A stretch of DNA of 23,430 nt, from the NCBI GenBank assembly GCA_022563215.1, contig JADFNT010000001.1:1-23430 (forward strand), read 5' to 3'. How positions within the stretch are numbered: position 1 is the stretch's first letter; every line of letters starts with the position of its first letter. This document shows, piece after piece, positions 1 through 7,948 of this stretch. Origin of the DNA: Pseudomonadota bacterium. Lineage in GTDB: Bacteria > Pseudomonadota > Alphaproteobacteria > Rhodospirillales > Casp-alpha2. The notes below the pieces were generated by a model. The model made no database searches, had not been told where the DNA came from, and saw only the letters and a list, made by a program, of their open reading frames with translations. The translations under genes were made by a program, and so were the position numbers.

Positions 1-394
1 GCGCCCCGTCCTGGCCGCCGGAGACCGGCGCGTCGAGGAAGCCGACGCCTTTTGCCGCCGCCGTTGCGGCCAGTTCACGGGCGACGATGGCGCTGGCCGT
101 GGTGTGGTCGATGACCAGGCTCCCCTTCCCCGCCCCCGCCAGGACGCCGGAATCTCCCAGCGTCACGGCGCGAAGGTCATCGTCGTTGCCGACGCAGGTG
201 ACGACGATATCCGCGCCGGTGGCGGCCTGGGCCGGCGTTTCGGCGCTGGCGCCGTCGTGTTCGGTGGTCCAGGCTTCAGCTTTTTTGGCGGTGCGGTTGT
301 AAACGGTGACGTCAAAGCCGGCCTTGGCCAGATGCCCGGCCATGGGAAAGCCCATGTTGCCGAGGCCGATGAAGGCTGCTTTCGTTGCGCTCAT
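1..394 (-). CDS. 3-hydroxyisobutyrate dehydrogenase-family oxidoreductase (partial, C-terminus outside window)
   Basis: The first 131 codons of an NAD(P)-dependent beta-hydroxyacid dehydrogenase are present; the gene runs off the left edge. The start is the ATG at 394-392. The N-terminus carries the Rossmann nucleotide loop GLGNMG (residues 10-15) followed by FPMAGHL. The family motif DHTTAS lies at about residues 96-101 (usual form D-x-S/T) and the substrate-site signature FLDAPVSGG at about 119-127. This family (3-hydroxyisobutyrate, tartronate semialdehyde, 6-phosphogluconate-like dehydrogenases) oxidises or reduces small beta-hydroxy acids in the cytoplasm. The substrate cannot be fixed because the C-terminal helical domain is missing. 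It is divergent from the polysaccharide genes that follow and probably unrelated to them. Confidence 0.9.
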   Translation of the reverse strand, partial: MSATKAAFIGLGNMGFPMAGHLAKAGFDVTVYNRTAKKAEAWTTEHDGASAETPAQAATGADIVVTCVGNDDDLRAVTLGDSGVLAGAGKGSLVIDHTTASAIVARELAATAAAKGVGFLDAPVSGGQDGA

Positions 395-622
395 GGTGGA
401 TCGTTCCGGTGAGTTGGGGTGGCCGTCGGGTTGGTTTTTTGATGATCGCCGGTGGATTATAGGCGGCGGTGCGGCAAAATCCAGCCGCTTTCTCGGTTGT
501 TTTTTCCGGCTCTGGCGGCGCTTTTGCCGGGCCTTTGAATTTTTCGGCTGGCGGTTCCAAGGCCGATCTGGAATAGATTAAGATGGCGTCCGTCCGCCGC
601 TTCCGATGAAAGGGACCAGAGG

Positions 623-1024
623 TTGACCGCAAGCATATCCGTCGAGGTTTCCCCGGGCGAGTTGATCGACAAGATCACCATCCTCGAGATCAAGCTTGAG
701 CGCATCGAAGACGAAGACAAGCTCAAGAACGTCAAGCTTGAATGGGAAACCCTGACCCGGGCCCGGGACGAAGCGATCGAAGCGACCCCGGAACTGGAAA
801 AGCTGACCAAACTGACGGGAGCCCTGAAGGAATCCAACGAGCGCCTGTGGGAGATCGAAGACGACATACGGGATTGTGAGCGCGACAAGGATTTCGGCGA
901 CCGCTTCGTCGAGTTTGCCCGTGGCGTCTATGTCAACAACGACCAACGCTCGCGGCTGAAACGGGAAATCAACGAGCCCTTGGGTTCGCGCCTGATCGAA
1001 GAAAAATCCTATGCCGCCTATTGA
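623..1024 (+). CDS. DUF6165 family protein
   Basis: A 133-residue protein rich in charged residues and predicted largely helical. It opens with ISVEVSPGELIDKITILEIK, which I recognise as the DUF6165 signature, and continues with heptad-like charged segments. The start is TTG at 623, preceded by AGGGA at 611-615 at suitable spacing; the ATG at 606 is out of frame and closes after six codons. The biochemical function is unknown. In alphaproteobacteria such proteins are often found beside glycosyltransferases of surface polysaccharide or LPS clusters, and here the GT9 gene starts 12 bases after its stop, so the two are probably co-transcribed. A role in glycan synthesis is inferred only from context. 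Confidence 0.8.
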   Translation: MTASISVEVSPGELIDKITILEIKLERIEDEDKLKNVKLEWETLTRARDEAIEATPELEKLTKLTGALKESNERLWEIEDDIRDCERDKDFGDRFVEFARGVYVNNDQRSRLKREINEPLGSRLIEEKSYAAY

Positions 1025-1036
1025 GGGCGAAAACCA

Positions 1037-2170
1037 GTGATTAAACTCTATCGTATCCTCGATTGGTGGCTGAACCGCAAGCGCCGGTCAACGCCGCGCC
1101 GCGGGCCGGGGCGCGGCGTACTGCTGATTTCCAGCGGCGGGCTCGGCGATACGATTCTGTTTTCGGTAATGATCGGTAAATTTCAGGAACTGGCCAGGCC
1201 CGGCGAGCCCGTTCATTTGATCATTCGTTCGGAATGCCGTTCCGTCCAGTTCCTGTTTCCGCCCGAGGTGCAGGTCAAGCCGGTGAATTATCGCCGGTTT
1301 CTGCGAAACCCGTTCTACCGCTACTGGGTTTCCATGAACCTTCGGGACCAGGGGTATCGTCTTGCCGTAAGTACGGATCATTTGAGGCTGCCGACCATCG
1401 ATGACGCCCTGGTGTTCGCCTGCCAAGCCGAACAGACGTTTGCCATGGAACCCAGAAGCTGGCCCAAGCATGACCGGCATCTCGCCCAAAATAGCCTGCG
1501 CTATTCCAGGCTGGTGAAAGTCAATCCTGAGATGGCACACCGTTTGATCCGGTGGCTTGAACTCATCAACGGTCTGACAGGGAAAGAAGATTCGCCGCCA
1601 CTCGTCCGCTTTGATTCGAAACGGTTGCCGCCGCCTGCCAACGTTTCAAATCCGACAGTCGTGTTACACCCGTTTTCGGCGATCCGGGAGAGACAGTTCC
1701 CGGTTGATATCTGGAAAAAGCTGGTTGACCGCTTGCCGTCCGATTACGCCGTTGTTCTGTCGGCGGCGCCGGGAGACCTGGACAGGAACGAAGAATTCCG
1801 CGATTTACTTGATCTCTCCAGGGTGAGTCTCGATACCACGTCCCTCGAGGAGAAAGCCTCGTTGCTCGGCGCGGCTTCTTTGGTCGTTTCCGTCGATACC
1901 TCGTTGATGCACCTGGCCGTTGGGGTCGGGGCGCGGACTCTCTGCCTGGCTTCTGCGGCTCATGTCGTCGACAGCGTTCCTTATGACCCCCGAATAACTC
2001 CGGACAACGTGACATTCCTTTACTTTGACATGCCGTGCCGGGGATGTTTGGGGAATTGCATTCTGCCGCTCGAAAACGACCGTTACCCCTGCGTGGCGAG
2101 GCTAGACGTGGAGCGGATCCTTGCCATGGTGAATGAAATGATGCCTGCCCATGAGGGCCGGACCCGATGA
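1037..2170 (+). CDS. glycosyltransferase family 9 (heptosyltransferase-like)
   Basis: A 377-residue protein with GT-B architecture. The N-terminal domain carries GGLGDTI (residues 34-40), the Gly-rich/Asp motif typical of the ADP-heptose:LPS heptosyltransferase family. The C-terminal domain carries SVDTSLMHLAVGVGA (about 285-299), the GT9 nucleotide-sugar signature. A Cys cluster near the end (CRGC at 334-337, C341, C352) is seen in some GT9 members and may bind a metal. GT9 enzymes transfer heptose or related sugars to LPS core or other glycans on the cytoplasmic face of the inner membrane. The start is GTG at 1037, with GAGGG at 1023-1027 upstream. The stop overlaps the next ATG (ATGA at 2167-2170), pointing to translational coupling. 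Donor and acceptor are not determinable here. Confidence 0.88.
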   Translation: MIKLYRILDWWLNRKRRSTPRRGPGRGVLLISSGGLGDTILFSVMIGKFQELARPGEPVHLIIRSECRSVQFLFPPEVQVKPVNYRRFLRNPFYRYWVSMNLRDQGYRLAVSTDHLRLPTIDDALVFACQAEQTFAMEPRSWPKHDRHLAQNSLRYSRLVKVNPEMAHRLIRWLELINGLTGKEDSPPLVRFDSKRLPPPANVSNPTVVLHPFSAIRERQFPVDIWKKLVDRLPSDYAVVLSAAPGDLDRNEEFRDLLDLSRVSLDTTSLEEKASLLGAASLVVSVDTSLMHLAVGVGARTLCLASAAHVVDSVPYDPRITPDNVTFLYFDMPCRGCLGNCILPLENDRYPCVARLDVERILAMVNEMMPAHEGRTR

Positions 2171-3678
2171 ACCTCTCTTCGGTCAAGTCCCGGTTTACGG
2201 AATTCCTGTCCCAGAACGGACTGTGGTTGCTGGGCGCCGTCGCGGTTTTGTGTTTTGCCAACGTCGCCGCCGTCGCCATCGGCTATCTGGCCTATCCGGG
2301 CTACGTGGACCACGGCGAGCCCAGCGTGGCGATGACGTCATGGCGTCTGTTGGGAGGGTTTCCGGCGTATCCGGCCTTCGACGACCCCGACCGGACGACC
2401 AATCTTTATGGCCCCGTCACCTATTTCATTCACGCCGCATCGTTTTTCCTCGCCGGACCCGGCATCCCGGTCAGCAAGGCGGCCGGATTGGCGGCGGCCC
2501 TGATGATCCCGGCCGTTGTCTTCGCAACCCACCGGCGACGGGGGACCGGGGCCGCGGCAACGGCATCGATTCTCGGGGCGGGGTTCCTCGTCTTGGGCCT
2601 GCCGACGTCGATCTGGAACCGGCCGGACCCCTTCCTGGCCCTTTTCGTGGCTTTCGGGGTGTGGGCGATGAACGCTTCGAGGGAAGGCGAGCCGGAATGG
2701 GGAAAAAGCGCCATCATCGCCGTTTGCGGCGGCCTGGCCATGGGGTTGAAGATTCACGCCGGCATCTATTTCGTTCCCTTGGTCCTGTATCATTCATGGG
2801 GGCGCGGAATGGGAACGTTCCTATTCATCTGCATCGTCGGTGCGGTTACCGTCGTCGCCCCGTTCGCGCTGGAGATATTTTCGCTATCGAATTACCTGGC
2901 GTGGTTTCCGCACATGGCTGGGAAACCGACCGATTGGTCCGTGTTGACCAAAATTTTGCGCTATTCGGTATTCTATATGGCCCCGGTATTGTTTTTCCTT
3001 GCCGCCCGGAAGTGGCGCAACGGCGCCTTCGGCACGGTCGAGAACGTCTACTTCGGATCGTTTGTCGCTTGTGTCCTGATTTTGTTGGTGCCGGCGGCCA
3101 AATCGGGGGCGGGCTGGTATTACCTGTTTCCGTTTCTTGCCGTCAGCGTCGATATGATGATCCGGTATTCGGGCGCGGTAACAAGAAACCGGTGGCCGGT
3201 TCGGGCCGGCGTCGGGGTCGTCGCGGCGGCGATATTTATCGTTTCAGTCCCCATTCAGAAACGGTTTGCCCGGGCGCTGCACTGGCAGAAAGCGGATGAC
3301 ATCACCGCCGACATCGAAGCCATTTTGAAATCCTATCCGGGAAAGACGATCCAAATGGGCATGGGCGATTCAATTGCCGGGTATAACAATACCGTTTACA
3401 AACCCCTGCTGGTCTTTGCCGGCCATCCCCATACCCTGGACATCGGCATCGCTATTGAAACCAGCAAGCTGGGCATCCCCCTTCCCCAGGAGACGCTCGA
3501 CAGGATCGATGACTGTCATACGGATGCCTGGCTTATCCCGACCGGTGAAAAGCCGTTTTCAATGATCGGGTATTACGGCAACCCGGTATTTGGCGATTCC
3601 TTCCGGTCCGCCTTTCATCGCGGTTACGCCCTGCAAAAGCGGTTTCAATTTTTCGATGTCTGGATGTGCCGCCGATGA
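2167..3678 (+). CDS. GT-C-like polytopic membrane glycosyltransferase
   Basis: A 503-residue protein with roughly ten or more hydrophobic segments from about residue 18 to 361 and a soluble C-terminal part of about 140 residues. The first extracytoplasmic loop holds YPGYVDHGEP (about 43-52, with D48 and E51), followed by RTTNLYGPV. This acidic motif after the first membrane helix is typical of GT-C enzymes (GT39/GT83/ArnT-like) that use polyprenyl-phosphate-linked sugars on the periplasmic side. The family is inferred from this architecture; I cannot assign a specific subfamily. The ATG overlaps the GT9 stop by 4 bp. A natural partner is the GtrB-like polyprenyl-sugar synthase at 7949-8935, which could supply the lipid-linked donor. 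Confidence 0.75.
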   Translation: MNLSSVKSRFTEFLSQNGLWLLGAVAVLCFANVAAVAIGYLAYPGYVDHGEPSVAMTSWRLLGGFPAYPAFDDPDRTTNLYGPVTYFIHAASFFLAGPGIPVSKAAGLAAALMIPAVVFATHRRRGTGAAATASILGAGFLVLGLPTSIWNRPDPFLALFVAFGVWAMNASREGEPEWGKSAIIAVCGGLAMGLKIHAGIYFVPLVLYHSWGRGMGTFLFICIVGAVTVVAPFALEIFSLSNYLAWFPHMAGKPTDWSVLTKILRYSVFYMAPVLFFLAARKWRNGAFGTVENVYFGSFVACVLILLVPAAKSGAGWYYLFPFLAVSVDMMIRYSGAVTRNRWPVRAGVGVVAAAIFIVSVPIQKRFARALHWQKADDITADIEAILKSYPGKTIQMGMGDSIAGYNNTVYKPLLVFAGHPHTLDIGIAIETSKLGIPLPQETLDRIDDCHTDAWLIPTGEKPFSMIGYYGNPVFGDSFRSAFHRGYALQKRFQFFDVWMCRR

Positions 3679-3738
3679 GGGCCGGCCCCGAAAATGCAAA
3701 TGGATGAAGGGGGCTAACAGATTCGAAATCGGGGGGGG

Positions 3739-5187
3739 TCAGGACTTTTCGGGTAATTTTATCATGCCGCATTTAGCCAATTGGGCGATTATGGCCTGGG
3801 CCATAATCTGATTTCCCTTTGAATTGAGGTGCCCCTCGTCGACGTAGACGCGGTCCTCCACGTCACTGAGCGCGCCGCTCAGGTCGGCGAAGCAGAGCGC
3901 CTTTTCGTCCCGGTTTTCGGCCGACTGGGAGACGAAAAAAGGTCTCGCCAGTTCGTAGAACTTGCGCCGCCGGAAGATTTTTCCTTCCGCGACGTCGGTG
4001 TCGATCCAACGTCGTTCGCCGGGCGCATAGGGCTTGTCGTCGATGCCGATAAGGGGCTGCAGGACGAACAAGCCCTTGAAGCCGTTCATCTTGGCCAGGG
4101 TTGCCGACCGGCGGATATTCTCCTCGAACACCCTGTTGGTCCTGGGATCGAAGTCGGTTTTCAGGGCTTCCGCCTGGCTCGGCCGCTTCTCGATCTCCTT
4201 GAACAGACCGACGAGGCCCTTCCAGGCCCGTTTCCAGTTCTTGCGCAATTCAAACTTCCAGGCCCAATACCCGATTCCCGTTTGGTCCAGGAACCACTCC
4301 ACCGAGCGGCGCACTGCCTTGCCCAGGATCTTGACGGCTCCCTTCGGGGTATAGCTTCGCTCGATGTACTCGCCGTACTCTCGATGCTTTTTAAAGCGGA
4401 TGCTGGAAAAAGGGACCGGCTTGAACTTCTTCGCCTTGCGCATGTAGGCGAAAATCGCGTCCGAAAAATGGCCATGCCGGTTTATGGAATCGGTCCAGCC
4501 GTTATAGAAGACCACGATATCCGGTTCGTAGTAGATCAACTCCGACAGAAGAAAGAGGTATTGCTGCGCCGAGTTGTATTTGGCGACGCCGGCGTTGATG
4601 ACCTCGAATTTCGTCCCGCCCCCGCCGGTGCGGCCGTCAAGGATGCGCTGCACATGCGCCGGAATCGAGTCGAACGGCGGGGCCCCGAAGCCGGCGAGGG
4701 CCGATCCGCCCAGTATGATGACGCGGAAGACGTCGTCAGGCTTTTTGCGCTGGTATCGCGGCCCGTTCTCCATTGAGACCATGAACCCGTCGGTGTCGTA
4801 GGCATTCCACAGCAAGCCGACGCTGTAGGGCGCGCCGCCGGTCGGGTACAGGAAGCTGCACGATATTTCCGGCTGATTGCGCCAGCCGAGCAGGGAATCG
4901 GCGATGAAGTCGTCGCACGCGTTGTCGAACCCGATGTAGCGGGTATTGGTGGAGCGTTCGAAACGGTCGATGGTTGGGGTCCCGAGAAAGGGGTTCAAGG
5001 TAAACCGGGTCAGGTAGAAGTGGTGGCGGGCGATGTCGGCCGGGACCCCGTAGCTTTCTATCTTTTCAATCGCCAGTCCTACGGCCACCGCCTCCAGGCC
5101 GACCAGTGCCACCGCCCCCCACAACAGAAACCGAACCAATCGCCGTTTGAACACCGAGACCACCTTATTGAAAAATTTCGAAATCAA
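3739..5187 (-). CDS. membrane-anchored SGNH/GDSL hydrolase-like protein
   Basis: A 482-residue protein with one N-terminal hydrophobic helix (about 18-40) after a basic stretch, so probably anchored with the catalytic part in the periplasm. SGNH blocks are visible: ILGGSALAGFG (about 158-168, likely nucleophile S162), NAGVAKYNSAQQ (198-209), FYNGWTDS (227-234, block III) and DEGHLNSKG (450-458, the Asp-x-x-His dyad). The start is TTG at 5187, because no in-frame ATG occurs before residue 136. SGNH proteins of this type are esterases or acyl transferases that act on glycans. It is divergent from the acyltransferase pair to its right and convergent with the GT-C gene to its left. Eight C residues follow its stop on the coding strand (8 G at 3731-3738). 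The substrate is unknown. Confidence 0.8.
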   Translation of the reverse strand: MISKFFNKVVSVFKRRLVRFLLWGAVALVGLEAVAVGLAIEKIESYGVPADIARHHFYLTRFTLNPFLGTPTIDRFERSTNTRYIGFDNACDDFIADSLLGWRNQPEISCSFLYPTGGAPYSVGLLWNAYDTDGFMVSMENGPRYQRKKPDDVFRVIILGGSALAGFGAPPFDSIPAHVQRILDGRTGGGGTKFEVINAGVAKYNSAQQYLFLLSELIYYEPDIVVFYNGWTDSINRHGHFSDAIFAYMRKAKKFKPVPFSSIRFKKHREYGEYIERSYTPKGAVKILGKAVRRSVEWFLDQTGIGYWAWKFELRKNWKRAWKGLVGLFKEIEKRPSQAEALKTDFDPRTNRVFEENIRRSATLAKMNGFKGLFVLQPLIGIDDKPYAPGERRWIDTDVAEGKIFRRRKFYELARPFFVSQSAENRDEKALCFADLSGALSDVEDRVYVDEGHLNSKGNQIMAQAIIAQLAKCGMIKLPEKS

Positions 5188-5303
5188 CGTATTTCTCTTT
5201 TAAGGAGCCTTGCGGACGCTCCCGGCCCGGTCATCGGGGCGGGTCGAACCCGGTTGCCGGAAGTTATCACATCACCCTGAAAAACCTCAATAAATTTAAA
5301 GTT

Positions 5304-5333
5304 TTGACCTTGGAAGGCCGATGGCCTTATATT
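5304..5333 (+). promoter_or_regulatory. candidate sigma-70 promoter for the small membrane protein/acyltransferase pair
   Basis: TTGACC at 5304-5309 matches the -35 consensus at five of six positions. A 17-base spacer leads to TTATAT (5327-5332), or an 18-base spacer to TATATT (5328-5333), as the -10. It lies in an AT-richer stretch (5281-5335) of the divergent gap, about 55 bases before the ATG at 5388. Judged by eye only. Confidence 0.55.
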
Positions 5334-5387
5334 TCGACCGCTCGCAGATTCGCCGACCGGGCGAAGCAAATCCTGAAGATTTCTTAA

Positions 5388-5537
5388 ATGTCGAACGGCG
5401 CCAGAATCGTCACTGAACAGCAGGCCCGGAAGCGAAAATGGGCGCGGCCCATCCTGACGGTGATCATCCTGATCGCGCTCCTGATCCTGCTTACCGACGG
5501 GGAGATCCTTGAGCCGTTCGTTTATTCCAACTTTTGA
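5388..5537 (+). CDS. 49-residue single-pass membrane protein, DUF5989-like C-terminus
   Basis: A small ORF reading MSNGARIVTEQQARKRKW, then a hydrophobic helix (about residues 21-36, ILTVIILIALLILL) and the tail TDGEILEPFVYSNF. The basic stretch before the helix predicts an N-in, C-out topology. The helix plus a tail ending in P-F-x-Y-x-x-F resembles the C-terminal half of DUF5989 proteins, tiny membrane proteins that I recall beside SGNH hydrolases, carbamoyltransferases and polysaccharide genes. That family link is from memory and is tentative. Support for a real gene: the promoter at 5304-5333, a composition typical of a membrane peptide, and a location between an SGNH protein and an acyltransferase. 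The ribosome binding site is weak. Confidence 0.6.
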   Translation: MSNGARIVTEQQARKRKWARPILTVIILIALLILLTDGEILEPFVYSNF

Positions 5538-5616
5538 GGCGGTCGACGGTCTTCCGCGTCTCCAGGACATCTAGAAAGCTGGAGTCGTCCTTGGCTGTTC
5601 CGTCGGATGCGGATCG

Positions 5617-6689
5617 ATGCGAATTGTCTCTCTGGATTTCCTTCGGTTCTTTGCCGCGTTCTCGGTCGCTGGCCCGCACCTGATCATCTACTTCTCGATC
5701 GCCGACGATCTGGTGCTGTTGGAAACGATCACGTCGCTGGCCGTCGAGTTGTTCTTCGTCCTCAGCGGGTTCGTCCTCTGCCCATTCCTCAAGAAACTCT
5801 TCGAATCGACGACCGGGGTCGGCAGGAACCTTCTCATCTTCCTGGTTCGGCGGTGGATGCGAACCCTGCCGCTGTATTTCCTGTCACTCACGTTCTTCGT
5901 CATCCTGTTCAGCGGCCGCCTCGACCTTACCGCCGTCAAGTACCTGGTGTTCCTCCAGAACTTCCTTTGGCCGCCGCCGGATTTCGATTATTTCTCGGTC
6001 TCCTGGTCGCTGGCCGTGGAGGAATGGTTTTATATCCTGTTCCCCTGCTTCATGGTGGTGTTCTTCGCCATCTGGAGACGGTTGGCCGGGCTTGGGAACC
6101 GGACCCTTGTCTTTATGATCGGCGCGATCGCCTTCGTCGCCGTGTTTACCCTGCTTCGGTCGCTGTCCGACGCGCCGGTGGAAAACTGGGGCGACGGCCT
6201 CCGGCGAGTGGTCCTGTTCCGGATCGATTCCATCGGCTTCGGGATTTTGCTGTATCTGTGGCGGGACCGAATCTACAAGATTCCCGTCGCCGTGATCTTC
6301 ATCACCGCCATCGCGGCGGCGGCGTATTTGTTCGATGCCTACGACCGGATTTCCCGGGGCCTGTCCGGGGCGCTCGAATTCCGCCTGTTGATCTTTGCCG
6401 CAACGGCCCTGTTCTCGTGCGCCGTCCTGGCGTTTTTCCTGCGCCTCGAAAGCCTGTTCCAGGGCTGGATGAAAGGGATTTCCCTGTGGGGGGGCGAATC
6501 TCGTACGGGGTCTATCTGTTCCACATCCCCATCGGGGCGATAATCGGAAAGCTCTACGACCTACCGGGAATCGCCTTCGTGTTGGTAACGGTCTTGGTCC
6601 TCGGCATCGTCACGACGCTGGTGTATTACTTTTTCGAGAAGCCGTTCCTGGAGGCGCGACCCGGCTTCCGCTTCGCCGACGCGGGCTGA
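5617..6689 (+). pseudogene. acyltransferase 3 family O-acyltransferase, frame interrupted at a G7 run
   Basis: A polytopic inner-membrane acyltransferase of the OafA/AT3 type. The N-terminal signatures are SLDFLRFFAAFS (residues 5-16), conserved H21, FFVLSGFVL (46-54) and SWSLAVEEWFYI (129-140). The frame from 5617 continues to LWGG (to about 6495), then reads non-homologous residues and stops at 6543. The true C-terminus, ISYGVYLFHIPIGAIIGKL onward to a typical YYFFEKPFLE end, lies in the next frame and stops at 6689. One extra G in the run of seven at 6488-6494 would restore a protein of about 357 residues. Causes could be a homopolymer sequencing error, a real mutation, phase variation, or slippage during expression. 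If functional, it would transfer an acyl group (often acetyl) to a surface glycan. Confidence 0.8.
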
Positions 6690-6787
6690 GGGCCCGGTGT
6701 TTTTCGGATAGAAGCCCTCCCGGAGATGTTGTATACGGCTCGGCAGAATTCTTTATCCAGATTTTTTCCGGTTGCACCGGTCATACG

Positions 6788-6889
6788 ATGACGAAGAAGA
6801 AGGCAATGAAGACGGAACAGATTGATCTGCCGCCGATCAATCCTGGTCGGCGCGAGAAGATTTATCAGGAACCGGACGCGGCGGAATAA
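6788..6889 (+). CDS. candidate 33-residue charged peptide upstream of the sugar kinase
   Basis: ATG at 6788 opens a 33-codon frame rich in Lys, Glu and Asp, with PPINPGRREKIYQEPDAAE at its C-terminus. Its stop is 5 bases before the kinase ATG, and the AAGG at 6888-6891 that probably serves the kinase overlaps its TAA, an arrangement seen with leader or coupled ORFs. I recognise no family and see no strong Shine-Dalgarno sequence of its own. It may be chance. The flanking gap (6690-6787) shows no promoter I would defend. Confidence 0.3.
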   Translation: MTKKKAMKTEQIDLPPINPGRREKIYQEPDAAE

Positions 6890-6894
6890 GGCCC

Positions 6895-7899
6895 ATGATC
6901 ATCAGCCGCACCCCTTTCCGCGTGTCGCTTTTCGGCGGCGGGACCGATTATCCGAAGTGGTTCCGTGAACACGGCGGTACCGTGTTCGGCTTCGCCATCA
7001 ACAAGTATTGCTACATCTCTATTAGGCCTTTGCCACCGTTTTTCGAGCACCGCCACCGGATCGTCTATTCCGAGGTCGAAAACGTAAAAGAGTTGGAGGA
7101 AATCCGTCACCCCGCCGTCCGGGGGGTGTTGATGGACCAGGGCGTCGATATCGGCATTGAAATTCATCATGACGGCGACCTGCCGGCGCGCTCCGGTCTG
7201 GGCTCGTCATCGTCGTTCACCGTCGGGCTGATCAATTCCCTGGCGGCGCTCAAGGGCACCAGGATGGATCCGAAAACCCTGGCCGAGGAGGCGATCCGCA
7301 TCGAGCAGCAGGTGATCGAGGAACATGTCGGTTCCCAGGACCAGATTTGGGCCGCCTTTGGCGGTATCAACCGCATCGATTTTCACAAAAATGGCGGTTT
7401 CGACGTCAAGCCGGTGAATATTTCCTCCGCCCGCCAGGAGGAACTTTTAGGCCACCTGCTTCTCTATTTCACCGGGCTTTCGCGTTTCGCCTCGGAAATC
7501 GCCAAGAAGCAGATCGACAATATCGGCAACAGGGAAAAACAACTGAACGCCATGGCGGCGATGGTCGGCGAAGCGCTCAGCATCCTTCAATCCGACAGCC
7601 GCCCAGTTCGTGAGATCGGCGAGTTGCTGCACCAATCCTGGATGCTGAAGCGTGAACTGGCGGACAACGTGACGACGCCGGAAGTCGATGATTTTTACCA
7701 GGCCGCCCGGGACGCCGGCGCCATCGGCGGCAAGCTTCTTGGCGCTGGTGGCGGCGGGTTCTTGCTGTTGTTCGTCGAGCCCGACAAACAGGCGGCGGTG
7801 AAGGAAAAATTTCACGACCTGATCCAGGTCAGTTTCGGAATCGACCATGCGGGGTCTAAGATCGTCGTTTACGAACCCGACGGGTTGGAAAACCGCTAA
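6895..7899 (+). CDS. GHMP family sugar kinase, D-glycero-D-manno-heptose 7-phosphate kinase-like (HddA-like)
   Basis: A 334-residue kinase that starts MIISRTPFRVSLFGGGTDYP, the hallmark N-terminus of HddA-like GHMP kinases. The ATP-binding motif RSGLGSSSSF is at about 99-108, and the C-terminal Gly-rich motif GGKLLGAGGGGFLLLF at about 277-292. HddA phosphorylates D-glycero-alpha-D-manno-heptose 7-phosphate at C1 on the way to GDP-heptose for S-layer, capsule or O-antigen glycans; fucokinase-like relatives share the fold. Its usual partners (heptose isomerase GmhA, phosphatase GmhB, nucleotidyltransferase HddC) are not in the window, so the exact substrate is uncertain. The start is supported by AAGG four bases upstream. 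The GtrB-like gene follows after 49 bases. Confidence 0.85.
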   Translation: MIISRTPFRVSLFGGGTDYPKWFREHGGTVFGFAINKYCYISIRPLPPFFEHRHRIVYSEVENVKELEEIRHPAVRGVLMDQGVDIGIEIHHDGDLPARSGLGSSSSFTVGLINSLAALKGTRMDPKTLAEEAIRIEQQVIEEHVGSQDQIWAAFGGINRIDFHKNGGFDVKPVNISSARQEELLGHLLLYFTGLSRFASEIAKKQIDNIGNREKQLNAMAAMVGEALSILQSDSRPVREIGELLHQSWMLKRELADNVTTPEVDDFYQAARDAGAIGGKLLGAGGGGFLLLFVEPDKQAAVKEKFHDLIQVSFGIDHAGSKIVVYEPDGLENR

Positions 7900-7948
7900 C
7901 AGCTTTTATTTCCGATCAAGTCGTCAGGCGACTATCAAAGGGGATTTC

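Noticed and set aside
2151..3299. Arg/Gly-rich plus-strand frame overlapping the GT-C gene
   Set aside because: The composition is typical of an out-of-frame reading; the 2167-3678 frame encodes a clear membrane protein.
3679..3688. GGGCCGGCCC palindrome after the GT-C stop as a terminator
   Set aside because: It has no loop and no T tract, so an intrinsic terminator is not supported.
3829..4776. Plus-strand open frame opposite the SGNH gene (315 codons)
   Set aside because: The minus-strand frame carries the SGNH blocks; the plus frame has no family signature.
5188..5300. Minus-strand promoter for the SGNH gene (TTGAGG, 17 bases, ATAACT)
   Set aside because: The -10 match is poor and alternatives are equally good, so I do not list it as a feature.
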